Position numbers and translations under genes: made by a program
Origin: Nocardia cyriacigeorgica NBRC 100375
GTDB lineage: Bacteria > Actinomycetota > Actinomycetes > Mycobacteriales > Mycobacteriaceae
NCBI RefSeq assembly: GCF_000308555.1
Contig: NZ_BAFY01000052.1
Span: 1-64,000, forward strand
Direction of reading: 5' to 3'
DNA length: 64,000 bases
Part shown: in pieces, positions 25,442-33,526 of the stretch
Layout: each line of letters starts with the position of its first letter
Numbering within the stretch: position 1 is the stretch's first letter
The notes under the pieces: model-generated
What the model saw: only the letters and a program-made list of their open reading frames with translations
What the model was told of the DNA's origin: nothing
The model's database searches: none

Positions 25442-26317
25442 ATGAGCACCGAAACAGCGGGCACGAGCGTCGAATTCGACGACTCCGGGCTGAACGTCTG
25501 GTGCGACGAGGAGCGTTTCGAGGTCACCGCGGAGCGGATCGCGGAATACGCGGCCGCCACCAACGACCCGATTCCGGCGCATCTGGCCGGCGACGTGGCG
25601 TCACCGGTGTTCGGCATCGTCCCGGTCTTCGAGGCGATGATGATGCCGGTGATCGACGTGGTGCCGATGGACATCTTCGGCCGGGTGGTGCACGGGGAGC
25701 AGGACTTCCACTTCCATCGCCCCATCCGCCCCGGCGACAAGCTGGTCTCGCGGGCCAAGGCCATCGGCTACGAGGGCCGCGAGAACGGGACGACGATCAC
25801 CATCCTGATCGAATGCCGCACCGAGGACGGCGAACTGGTCAACGAGCAGTACCTGACCGCGTTCTTCCGCAATATCGACGTCGGCACCAAGGTCGGCGAG
25901 TCGGCTCCGGCTCACAAGTTCGATCCGACGCTGGCCGAACAGCCACCGCTGGCGACGGTCGCCCACCACGTGGACGACGACCAGACCTACCGGTACGCGC
26001 CCGCGTCCGGTGATCCGGTCCCACTGCACCTCGACGAGCAGGTCGCCAAGGATGCCGGCCTGCCCGGCATCATCGCGCACGGGCTGTGCACCATGGCGAT
26101 GTCGTCGTGGGGTGTGCTCACCGCCGTCGCCGGATCCGATGTGCACCGGCTGAAGCGGTTCGCGGTGCGTTTTTCCAAGATGGTGTTCCCCGGTGACGAT
26201 CTGGAGACCCAGATCTGGCGGGTCGGCGCCGAGGACGGCGCCACCACCTATGCCTTCCGCACCGCGCGCGGCTCGGACCTGGTGCTCACCGACGGGCTCG
26301 CTATTGTCGCGGACTGA
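25442..26317 (+). CDS. MaoC-family double-hotdog enoyl-CoA hydratase
   Basis: Hydrates trans-2-enoyl-CoA to 3-hydroxyacyl-CoA, the second step of the cycle encoded here. The 291-residue protein comprises an N-terminal MaoC_dehydrat_N hotdog (about 15-145) and a C-terminal MaoC hotdog. The latter carries the hydratase-2 motif YAPASGDPVPLHLDEQVAKDAG (catalytic Asp and His) and GIIAHGLCTMAMSSW. The usual Asn after Asp (GDxNPLH) is Val here (GDPVPLH), a common variation. The roughly 150 bp to the next gene carry no obvious promoter, so it is read as part of the same operon. Confidence 0.88.
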   Translation: MSTETAGTSVEFDDSGLNVWCDEERFEVTAERIAEYAAATNDPIPAHLAGDVASPVFGIVPVFEAMMMPVIDVVPMDIFGRVVHGEQDFHFHRPIRPGDKLVSRAKAIGYEGRENGTTITILIECRTEDGELVNEQYLTAFFRNIDVGTKVGESAPAHKFDPTLAEQPPLATVAHHVDDDQTYRYAPASGDPVPLHLDEQVAKDAGLPGIIAHGLCTMAMSSWGVLTAVAGSDVHRLKRFAVRFSKMVFPGDDLETQIWRVGAEDGATTYAFRTARGSDLVLTDGLAIVAD

Positions 26318-26466
26318 TCCGGTCCAGGCCCGAGGGCGGCAGCGCAGCGGCACCACGCGGGGCATCTGATCAGGCCACCTGCAACACCGACCGAATTCAG
26401 CGCCGTGGCGGCCGATTCCGCTGCCGCCACGGCGTTTTTCCCACAGCTGTGAAGGAGTTTCGAACC

Positions 26467-27336
26467 ATGGGTGCACTCGAAGGACGGGTCGCCGTCATCA
26501 CCGGCGCGGGCCGGGGGATCGGGCGTGAACACGCGCTGCTGTTCGCCGCCGAAGGCGCCGCGGTGGTCGTCAACGATCTCGGCGGCAGCAATGCCGGTGA
26601 GGGTTCCGATGCCGGGCCCGCGCAGCAGGTCGTCGACGAGATCGTCGCCGCGGGCGGGCGCGCGGTGGCCAACACCGAGAACATCGCCACCTGGGACGGT
26701 GCGAAGAAGCTGGTCGAGCAGGCGATCGCCGAATTCGGCAAGCTCGACATCGTCGTCAACAACGCGGGCATCCTGCGCGACGGTTTCATTGCCGGGCTCG
26801 AGGAATCCCAGTGGGACGCGGTGATCGCGGTCCACCTGAAGGGGCACGCCGCGGTGCTGCACCATGCGGCGGCGTACTGGAAAGTGCAGAGCAAGGCGGG
26901 CAATCAGCCCAATGCCGCGGTGATCAACACCGCCTCGGCCTCCGGCGTCACCATCCCCAACCCCGGCCAGGCCAACTACGGCGCCGCCAAGGCCGGCATC
27001 GCCGCGCTCACCCTGGTGGCCGCCGACGAGCTGGAACGCTACGGCGTGCGCGTCAACGCCATCGCGCCGATGGCCCGCACCCGGCTCACCCTCGCCACCC
27101 CTGGCATGGGCGCGATCTTCGCCGCCGAGGTCGAAGAAGGCGAGTTCGACGCGTTCAGCCCGGCCAACATCTCCCCGCTGGTTGCCTACCTGGCCTCGGA
27201 GAAGTGCCCGCTCACCGGCAAGGTTTTCGCAGTTCAGGGCGGCGCCATCTCCGAGCTGGCAGGCTGGCATGACGTGAAGACCATCGAGGCCGACGGGCCG
27301 TGGCTGATCGACGACATCGCCGCCCGCCTGCCCTGA
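26467..27336 (+). CDS. SDR 3-hydroxyacyl-CoA dehydrogenase (HSD17B4-like)
   Basis: NAD-dependent oxidation of 3-hydroxyacyl-CoA, third step of the cycle. The 289-residue classical SDR has cofactor loop TGAGRGIGREHALLFA (about 13-28), NNAGILRDG, catalytic Ser in VINTASASG, and Tyr/Lys in QANYGAAKAGIAAL. The DLGGSNAGEGSDAGPAQQV segment is typical of peroxisomal-type multifunctional enzyme SDR domains (HSD17B4/FabG-like hsd4). ATG 26467 follows GAAGGAGTTTCG; the frame opening at 26449 is less likely. Context (thiolase, hydratase, acyl-CoA dehydrogenase) supports the 3-hydroxyacyl-CoA role, which is otherwise not readable from the motifs. Confidence 0.87.
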   Translation: MGALEGRVAVITGAGRGIGREHALLFAAEGAAVVVNDLGGSNAGEGSDAGPAQQVVDEIVAAGGRAVANTENIATWDGAKKLVEQAIAEFGKLDIVVNNAGILRDGFIAGLEESQWDAVIAVHLKGHAAVLHHAAAYWKVQSKAGNQPNAAVINTASASGVTIPNPGQANYGAAKAGIAALTLVAADELERYGVRVNAIAPMARTRLTLATPGMGAIFAAEVEEGEFDAFSPANISPLVAYLASEKCPLTGKVFAVQGGAISELAGWHDVKTIEADGPWLIDDIAARLP

Positions 27337-27364
27337 GCGCACCATCGAGTACAGGAGAACGACG

Positions 27365-28627
27365 ATGTTCGAATGGTCCGAGACCGACGAGATGATCCGC
27401 GAGGCGGTGCGGACCTTCATCGACAAGGAGGTCCGCCCGAACCTCGACGCCCTCGACAGCGGTGAGATGTCGCCGTACCCGATTCTGCGGAAGTTGTTCG
27501 CCGACTTCGGGATCGAGGCGATGGGCGCCGAGGCGGTGGCCAAGATGCTGGCCAAGCAGCGTAAGCGCGAGGAAGCCCTCGCAGCGGGCGAGCCGCTGCC
27601 GGAGAAGAAGAAATCGGCGGAGGGTTCGAGTCCGTTCGCCGGTCAGGAATCGCTGATGGCGGTGCTGATCGGGGAGCTGTCCGGGGTCTGTATGGGCTTG
27701 GTGACGGCGCTGGGCGTCAGCATCGGGCTCGGTGCCACCACGATCATGTCGCGCGGCACGCTGGCCCAGAAGGAGCGCTGGCTGTCCGACATCGTCACCT
27801 TGAAGAAGGTGGCGTCCTGGGCGATCACCGAGCCGGATTCCGGCTCCGACGCCTTCGGCGGCATGAAGACCTACGTCAAGCGCGACGGCGAGGACTACAT
27901 CCTCAACGGGCAGAAGACCTTCATCACCAACGGTCCGTTCGCCGACGTGATGATCGTCTACGCGAAGCTCGACGAGGGTGATTCCAGTGTCGACAAGCGT
28001 GACCGCAAGGTGCTGACCTTCGTGCTCGACAAGGGCATGGAGGGCCTGACCCAGGGCAAACCGTTCAAGAAGATGGGCCTGCACTCCTCGCCCACCGGCG
28101 AGCTGTTCTTCGACAACGTGCGCGTGGGCCGGGACCGGCTGCTCGGCGAGACCGAGGAACACAAGGGCGGCGACGGGCGTGACAGCGCGCGGTCGAGCTT
28201 CACCGCCGAACGCGTCGGGGTGGCGTTCATGGCGCTCGGCATCATCAACGAATGCCACCGGCTCTGCATCGACTATGCCAAGAACCGCAAGCTGTGGGGC
28301 CAGGAGATCGGCCGCTTCCAGCTGGTGCAGCTCAAGCTGGCCAAGATGGAGGTCGCGCGGATCAATGTGCAGAACATGGTGTTCAACGTCCTCGAACGTG
28401 GGCGGGCGGGCAAGCCGCCCACGCTTGCCGAGGCGTCGGCGATGAAGCTCTACGCTTCCGAAGCGGCCACCGAGGTGGCGATGGAAGCGGTGCAGCTGTT
28501 CGGCGGCAACGGGTATATGACCGAATACCGGGTCGAGCAGCTGGCGCGCGATGCCAAGTCGCTGATGATCTATGCGGGCAGCAATGAGATTCAGGTGACG
28601 CACGTGGCCAAGGGGCTGCTGGCGTAG
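27365..28627 (+). CDS. Acyl-CoA dehydrogenase, isovaleryl/long-chain-type catalytic base
   Basis: FAD-dependent dehydrogenation of an acyl-CoA, first step of the cycle. The 420-residue protein has WAITEPDSGSDAFGG (152-166), NGQKTFITNG, and the C-terminal GGNGYMTEYRVEQLARDAK and MIYAGSNEIQ segments. At the position where medium-chain enzymes carry the catalytic Glu (YEGTAQIQ) this protein has Ala. Instead Glu282 in FTAERVGVAFMALG lies in the helix that supplies the base in isovaleryl- and long-chain acyl-CoA dehydrogenases. A charged insert (about 60-90, KQRKREEALAAGEPLPEKKK) is unusual. A strong hairpin ends the operon. Confidence 0.9.
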   Translation: MFEWSETDEMIREAVRTFIDKEVRPNLDALDSGEMSPYPILRKLFADFGIEAMGAEAVAKMLAKQRKREEALAAGEPLPEKKKSAEGSSPFAGQESLMAVLIGELSGVCMGLVTALGVSIGLGATTIMSRGTLAQKERWLSDIVTLKKVASWAITEPDSGSDAFGGMKTYVKRDGEDYILNGQKTFITNGPFADVMIVYAKLDEGDSSVDKRDRKVLTFVLDKGMEGLTQGKPFKKMGLHSSPTGELFFDNVRVGRDRLLGETEEHKGGDGRDSARSSFTAERVGVAFMALGIINECHRLCIDYAKNRKLWGQEIGRFQLVQLKLAKMEVARINVQNMVFNVLERGRAGKPPTLAEASAMKLYASEAATEVAMEAVQLFGGNGYMTEYRVEQLARDAKSLMIYAGSNEIQVTHVAKGLLA

Positions 28628-28652
28628 CGCCGCCTGCGGCATCGTTCGCGGC

Positions 28653-28684
28653 AACGCCGCCCACCACACCTGGTGGGCGGCGTT
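28653..28684. terminator. Hairpin terminator after the beta-oxidation operon
   Basis: Perfect 14-bp stem AACGCCGCCCACCA / TGGTGGGCGGCGTT with a CACC loop, between the acyl-CoA dehydrogenase gene and the convergent phosphatase gene. No T-run; probably serves both directions. Confidence 0.8.
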
Positions 28685-28726
28685 GTGCTGTCGGAGGACC
28701 TACCCGCTGAGGACGCGGGCGCCGGC

Positions 28727-29683
28727 TCAGCTCAGCGCGCCGTCGTAGTCGGGCAGCTTGAACGTCAGCTCCGCATGCCCGCCGGCGAGGTCGGACGGAC
28801 TGTTGCCGATATTGGCGACGATCGTGTAGCCATCGGATTCGATATCGATCCGCGCGCCGGTCTTGTACTGTTCGAGCCCGGCCGAGCCGGCCGAGAGCGT
28901 GGTGAGCGGGCTGCCGTAGAGGCCGTCGACCGGGTAGCCGACGGCGGACAGATTGTGCTGGGTGTAGCCGTTCACCAACTCGGGCCTTCCGGTCACGAAG
29001 ATGATCGCCGCGCCCTGCCCCTTCGCCCAGCTCGCCAGCCGCAGGATCGGGTCGATCGCCGGGATGATGATGCCCGGGTTGTACTGGGTTTCCAGCGAGG
29101 TGTTGTCGATATCGAGCACGATGGCGGGGCGGGTGGCGCCGGGCAGCCGCTGCTCGAGCGCGTCGCGGGCCTGATCGGCCACGGTCTCCACCTCGGCGAT
29201 CCACTCCGCGTATGAGGGCAGGGCAGTGCCCGAACCGGCGGTGGGATCGGAATCGCCCGAGTCCGAAGGAGCTTCGGAGTTGCCCGAGCGCGATCGGGAA
29301 TGGGGGGTGCGCGAGGGCTTGTCGTCATCGGAGCGCGACGATGAACCGGTGTCGTCGTCCGAGCGGGAGGACGAGCCGGTGTCGTCGTCGGACGACGATC
29401 CGGAATCGCGGGAACCCGACGACGAACCGGACTTGCCCGACCCGGACGAGGAACCGGATTTACCTGAGCCGGACGATGATCCGGATTTCGCCGACCCCGA
29501 GGCCGAGCCGGATGAGGCGGATCCGGATTTCGCCGACCCGGACGCGGACCCGGATTTCGCGGACCCCGACGACGAACCGGTACCGCCGGGCAGAATGGAC
29601 GAACCGGTATCGGCCAGTGCAGGCAGCGGAGCGATGAGCGAGACGGCGACGCCGAGAGCAACGCCTGCGATGGAGCGCTTCAT
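28727..29683 (-). CDS. Secreted HAD-family acid phosphatase with Ser/Gly-rich repeat region
   Basis: Exported phosphatase-like protein of 318 residues. The signal peptide ends PLPALA (cleavage near residue 24). A low-complexity region (about 27-150) is built of GSAKSGS/GSGKSGSSS units and then DDDTGSSSRS units. A class-B acid-phosphatase-like HAD domain (about 158-318) follows, with motif I DIDNTSLETQ and motif II IIFVTGR, and a late GNSPSDLAGG segment where motif IV acids are expected. The nucleophile Asp and the +2 Asp are both present. ATG 29683 gives a proper signal sequence; the longer frame to 29821 does not. The linker probably keeps the enzyme in the cell wall. Physiological substrate unknown. 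Confidence 0.85.
   Translation of the reverse strand: MKRSIAGVALGVAVSLIAPLPALADTGSSILPGGTGSSSGSAKSGSASGSAKSGSASSGSASGSAKSGSSSGSGKSGSSSGSGKSGSSSGSRDSGSSSDDDTGSSSRSDDDTGSSSRSDDDKPSRTPHSRSRSGNSEAPSDSGDSDPTAGSGTALPSYAEWIAEVETVADQARDALEQRLPGATRPAIVLDIDNTSLETQYNPGIIIPAIDPILRLASWAKGQGAAIIFVTGRPELVNGYTQHNLSAVGYPVDGLYGSPLTTLSAGSAGLEQYKTGARIDIESDGYTIVANIGNSPSDLAGGHAELTFKLPDYDGALS
29230..29600. repeat. Low-complexity tandem repeats inside the phosphatase gene
   Basis: Imperfect short repeats encode Ser/Gly/Lys and Ser/Asp/Arg units on the minus strand. Two families are visible on the plus strand: CCGGTGTCGTCGTC copies near 29346-29385 and CCGGATTTCGCCGAC copies near 29480-29560. Copy number is likely to vary between strains through slippage. 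Confidence 0.7.
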
Positions 29684-29809
29684 GTCCGGACGGTAACGCC
29701 CGACACTATGAAGCGCTGGCGTTTCACAATCCCGAGACGAGCCCGTGATCTGCCGACGGTCGGACCATGGCCTACTCTGATGTGCCGGAGTCGAATTCAG
29801 GGGGGCGTC

Positions 29810-30397
29810 ATGCGGGTGCAATCACCGCGGAAGTTCTTGGCCACAGCCGTTATCACCGCAGCGACACTCGCCGTGGCGGGGTGTGAAGGGCGACGAGGGT
29901 ATCCCCGCCGCCCCACCGACAAGCTCGTCGACGGCGGCCACGACCACGGTCACCGAACCCGCCCGCCCCGATCTCGCCGGGCTGCCCACCTGCGACGCCA
30001 TCGCTGATCGGCTCGCACGTCCGGAGCTGACGGCGGCACCCAGACCGACCACGACCCGGCCGGGTACAACAACCGCGGCGTCTACCGGGTCTGCGCCTGG
30101 AAGTCAGGGGCCGTGGAGGTCGAGGCCGGTGTCCTGCGATATCCGACGGAGGCGCTGGTCGACGCGGGTTACACCAACCTGATGATGGTGTGTCCCGGCG
30201 AGGCCGCCCCGCAGATCGGGATTGCCCAGCGGTCGGCCTTCTGCCAATCCACCCGCAAGCCGGAATGCGGTGTCTTCCTGGATCAGGGCACGACATTCAT
30301 CGACGTCTCCTGGGGCCGCGATGAGGCCGCCGAGCCGGCCGTGTGCGAGGCCGATGTGATCGCCCTCGCCACCGCGACCTCCGAGCTCGTCGGCTGA
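29810..30397 (+). pseudogene. DUF3558-like lipoprotein, disrupted by two frameshifts
   Basis: Three overlapping reading frames together spell one lipoprotein. The ATG at 29810 (Shine-Dalgarno AGGGGGG) gives a signal peptide with lipobox LAVAGC. The reading then continues sensibly only in the next frame (KGDEGIPAAPP to LPTCDAIADRLARPEL, about 29885-30030). It returns to the first frame for YNNRGVYRVCAWKSG to the stop at 30397. Paired Cys, a CAW motif and length resemble DUF3558 lipoproteins of Nocardia and mycobacteria. One net +1 and one compensating shift are needed. Either this is a decayed gene or the assembly has two indels in GC-rich sequence. The intact function would be an unknown cell-envelope lipoprotein. 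Confidence 0.6.
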
Positions 30398-30461
30398 GGT
30401 CGTCCGCCCGGCATACATTCTTGGCTCGCTCTCAGCGCAGCTCAGCGGGCTATCAGGGTGG

Positions 30462-31700
30462 ATGGTTAAGCTCGGGCGAATGACGGCACTACCTGGCGCT
30501 CTGATCACCGTCGGCGACGATCTGGAGGCCGTGACCACGCGCGGTTACGAGGACGATCCATCGGCCGCGAAGCTCGCCCGCGCGGACGTCGAGGCGGTGT
30601 GGAGTTCGGTGCAGGACTGGTACCGGATGGGCACCACCCCCGCGATCCAGGTGTGCGTGCGACACAACGGAGCGATCGTGCTCAACCGGACCATCGGCCA
30701 CGGCTGGGGCAACGGGCCCGAGGACGGTCCGGATGCCCAGAAGATCCTCGCCACCCCGGACACTCCGTTCTGCGGGTTCTCCACCGCCAAGGGTGTATCG
30801 GCGACGCTGATGTTCATGCTCATCGAGCAGGGCGCGTTCGGCGTGAACGACCGTGTGTGCGAATACATTCCGGAGTTCGCCGCCAACGGCAAGGAATCCA
30901 TCACCATCGGCGACGTGCTCTCCCATTCGGCGGGGGTGCCGTTCATGACACCGCCGTACCGGGCCCTCGACGTGGTGGTCGACGAGGACCTGGCCGTGCA
31001 GGCTCTCACCGATCTGGCACCGAGCTGGCGGCCCGGACGCTTCCGCGTCTATCACGCGTTGACCAGCGGATTGATCCAGCGTCTGCTGGTGCGCCGGGCG
31101 ACCGGGAAGCCGATGCGCGAGCACCTGGCCGAGCAGGTCCTCGAACCGCTCGGTTTCCGGTGGACCAACTTCGGGGTGCGACCCGAGGACGTCGACAAGG
31201 TCGTGCCGAGCGTGAAGACCGGCCCCGGACCGTCCCGAGTCGCGAAGTTCCTGGCCCGCAAAGCACTCGGGGGCGGCATGGGCGGCACCGTGTCCAAGGA
31301 GGCCAACGCGGCATTCCTCACCGCCGAACTGCCCTCGGGCAACCTGGTGACCACCGCCTACGAGCTGTCACGGTTCTACGAAATCCTCGCCCGCGGCGGC
31401 GAACTCGACGGGGTCCGGATCATCGAACCCACCACCCTGCGCGACGCCGTCCGTCCGGCCCATCGCATCCCGGGTGCCGCCGGACGCGTCTCGCGCGCCG
31501 GATTCGAATTGGGCGCGCGCCGTTCCAAATTCGGCCGCGACACCGAAACCCATTTCGGCCGCAGCGGCTTGACCACTCAATACGGCTGGGCCGACTCGGC
31601 TCGGGCCCTCTCCGGCGCCATCCTCACCAGTGGTAAGGCCACCACCGACACCACCCGCCCCTGGCAGTTGGTCGCCCAGATCTCCGACCTCACGCGGTAG
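30462..31700 (+). CDS. Beta-lactamase-fold serine hydrolase (class C / family VIII esterase-like)
   Basis: A 412-residue cytoplasmic protein (no signal peptide) with penicillin-binding-fold motifs: nucleophile Ser/Lys in FSTAKGV (about residue 106) and base motif VYHALTSG, where the usual Tyr-x-Asn reads Tyr-His-Ala. A third-strand motif HFGRSGL replaces KTG. This combination is typical of family VIII carboxylesterases and LipL/EstB-like proteins rather than true beta-lactamases, so ester or lactone hydrolysis is the best guess. The start is uncertain between ATG 30462 and ATG 30480. It is monocistronic; the neighbour is a convergent alpha/beta hydrolase. Confidence 0.82.
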   Translation: MVKLGRMTALPGALITVGDDLEAVTTRGYEDDPSAAKLARADVEAVWSSVQDWYRMGTTPAIQVCVRHNGAIVLNRTIGHGWGNGPEDGPDAQKILATPDTPFCGFSTAKGVSATLMFMLIEQGAFGVNDRVCEYIPEFAANGKESITIGDVLSHSAGVPFMTPPYRALDVVVDEDLAVQALTDLAPSWRPGRFRVYHALTSGLIQRLLVRRATGKPMREHLAEQVLEPLGFRWTNFGVRPEDVDKVVPSVKTGPGPSRVAKFLARKALGGGMGGTVSKEANAAFLTAELPSGNLVTTAYELSRFYEILARGGELDGVRIIEPTTLRDAVRPAHRIPGAAGRVSRAGFELGARRSKFGRDTETHFGRSGLTTQYGWADSARALSGAILTSGKATTDTTRPWQLVAQISDLTR

Positions 31701-31762
31701 TCGGCAGGCCGAGTGCATCCGCGCGAGGCCCGCAATGCTCCGGCCCGTCGCCCCTCGTCGGC

Positions 31763-32623
31763 TCAGACAGCCCGCAGATGGCTGCGGCTGGCGTAGATGT
31801 GTTCGGCGATGAGGGTGGCGATGCGGTCGGGAGCTTCGAGCATGGGCACGTGGCCGACGCCGTTGACGATGATGCGGTCGGCGGAGGCGGGGAGTTGGCG
31901 CAGGTAGCGGCGGGCGTAGACGCGGTTGGGGATGATGCGGTCGGTTTCGGCGAGCAGCAGCCGCACCGGGGTCGTCATCGTCGACACGTCGTCCATGGCC
32001 GAGGCGCGCAGGCTGCCGAGGATCATCGGCACCATTGCCGGGCAATGCAGGGCCGCGGTGATCATGGCGGCGAGGTCGGCGCGCGGCACGGCGGTGATGT
32101 TCTTGCTCAGCAGCAAAGCCACGGCCAGCTGGATGAGCCGATTGTGCGCCGGGAAATCGCCGAGCCGCTTACCGAGCTGCACCAGCGGAATCAGCGAGGC
32201 GAACTTCAGGCCGACCCGAATCTGGGTGAAGGAGGGGGAATCCCAGCCGCCGGCCGGTGCGATCGCGGTGAGCGTACGGGCCCGGCCGCGGCGCGCCAGC
32301 TCGAAACCCACCCACGCACCCAGCGAATTGCCGGCGATATTGCAGGTGCGCCAACCGAGTTCGTCCAGTTGCGCCTCGATCTGATCGGCGAAATCGCGGA
32401 ATCCCAGCCTGCCGCCGGTGTATTCGGGACCGCCCCAATGGCCGAGGAACGCGGGCGCGAATACCTCGCAATTCGAGGACAATCGGGCCGCGACCTGCTC
32501 CCAGCAATGCGGGGACAGCATGAAACCGTGCAGCAGCAGCACCGGGTCGCCGGACCCGACATGCAGCGCCTTGACGGGCACGAGTGGGGAAGTGGACGTG
32601 GAGGTGCCTGACGTCATCGTCAT
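31763..32623 (-). CDS. Alpha/beta-hydrolase fold protein
   Basis: A 286-residue hydrolase of unknown substrate: oxyanion segment VLLLHGFMLSPHCWEQV (about 28-44), nucleophile elbow AGNSLGAWVG (Ser at about 97), acid in LLLAETDRIIPN, and catalytic His in VNGVGHVPMLEAPD. A helical cap (about 140-205) lies between. The general pattern is that of epoxide-hydrolase/meta-cleavage hydrolase relatives. ATG 32623 follows AGGAAGGGG; ATG 32617 is an alternative. It is divergent from xthA, whose start is 62 bp away. Confidence 0.82.
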   Translation of the reverse strand: MTMTSGTSTSTSPLVPVKALHVGSGDPVLLLHGFMLSPHCWEQVAARLSSNCEVFAPAFLGHWGGPEYTGGRLGFRDFADQIEAQLDELGWRTCNIAGNSLGAWVGFELARRGRARTLTAIAPAGGWDSPSFTQIRVGLKFASLIPLVQLGKRLGDFPAHNRLIQLAVALLLSKNITAVPRADLAAMITAALHCPAMVPMILGSLRASAMDDVSTMTTPVRLLLAETDRIIPNRVYARRYLRQLPASADRIIVNGVGHVPMLEAPDRIATLIAEHIYASRSHLRAV

Positions 32624-32684
32624 CACCCCTTCCTGGCGCAATGGTCCTTGGGGAGGTCGATGTTGTGCATTGTACGGTCGTCGG

Positions 32685-33467
32685 GTGCCCCACATCATCT
32701 CGACAGTGAACGTCAACGGCGTGCGCGCCGCCGCGGGCAAAGGGCTGCTCGCCTGGCTCGCGGTCACCGAGGCCGACATCGTCTGTCTGCAGGAGACCCG
32801 CGCGACCGACGCGCAGGTCGCGGCCGCGCTCGCACCCGCGCTCGACCAGGGCTGGCAGCTCTCGCACGCCGAGCCCGGAGCCAAGGGCAGGGCCGGGGTG
32901 GGCGTGCTGTCGCGGCGCACGCCGCGCGCGGTGCGCACCGCGATCACCCCGGACAGCGAATTCGCCGCGACCGGCCGGTTCATCGAGGTCGACTTCGACG
33001 AGGTCACCGTGGCCAGCGTGTACGTCCACACCGGCGAAGCGGGCACCGAGCGGCAGGAGGAGAAGTATCGGTTCCTGGCCGAGATCGCGACCCATCTGCG
33101 CAGCAAGGCAGGCGATTACGTGATCGCGGGGGACTGGAATATCGCCCACACCGAACGTGACATCAAGAACTGGAAGGGCAACCTGAAGAACGCGGGCTTC
33201 CTGCCCGAGGAGCGCGCCTGGATCGATGCCCAACTCGCGGCAGGATACGTCGACGTGGTGCGCGCCCTGCACCCGGAAGGCGACGGCCCCTACAGCTGGT
33301 GGTCCTATCGTGGCCGCGCCTTCGACAACGACGCCGGCTGGCGCATCGACTACCAGCTCGCCACCGCCGATCTGGCCGAACGCGCCAAACAGGCGATCGT
33401 CGAGCGCGCGGACGCCTACGACCAGCGCTGGTCCGATCACGCGCCGGTCACCGTCCAGTACCGCTGA
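32685..33467 (+). CDS. xthA: Exodeoxyribonuclease III / AP endonuclease
   Basis: Base-excision repair nuclease that incises DNA at abasic sites and trims 3' ends. The 260-residue protein has the EEP-family signatures: ISTVNVNGVRAA at the N-terminus, catalytic Glu in LQETRATD (about 37), VAGDWNIAHT-type IAGDWNIAHTERD, and C-terminal WRIDYQLA plus SDHAPV (catalytic Asp-His). GTG 32685 gives the usual family start (VPHIISTVN); no Shine-Dalgarno is present, so the message may be leaderless. It is followed by a hairpin. Confidence 0.93.
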   Translation: MPHIISTVNVNGVRAAAGKGLLAWLAVTEADIVCLQETRATDAQVAAALAPALDQGWQLSHAEPGAKGRAGVGVLSRRTPRAVRTAITPDSEFAATGRFIEVDFDEVTVASVYVHTGEAGTERQEEKYRFLAEIATHLRSKAGDYVIAGDWNIAHTERDIKNWKGNLKNAGFLPEERAWIDAQLAAGYVDVVRALHPEGDGPYSWWSYRGRAFDNDAGWRIDYQLATADLAERAKQAIVERADAYDQRWSDHAPVTVQYR

Positions 33468-33471
33468 CCGC

Positions 33472-33500
33472 GGCCGTCCGCCGAACCTTCGCCGACGGCC
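33472..33500 (+). terminator. Probable terminator hairpin after xthA
   Basis: GGCCGTC (33472-33478) pairs with GACGGCC (33494-33500), with additional CGAA/TTCG pairing inside. It sits directly after the xthA stop. No T-run; moderate support. Confidence 0.45.
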
Positions 33501-33526
33501 CGGCCGGGCGCCGGCGAGCCTCTCGA

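Noticed and set aside
29226-29696. Plus-strand acidic repeat ORF (Asp/Glu/Pro-rich)
   Set aside because: It is the antisense of the Ser/Gly repeat region of the secreted phosphatase, whose signal peptide and HAD motifs make it the real gene.
30462-31700. True class C beta-lactamase
   Set aside because: No signal peptide, Tyr-x-Asn is Tyr-His-Ala and KTG is absent; an esterase-like role fits better.
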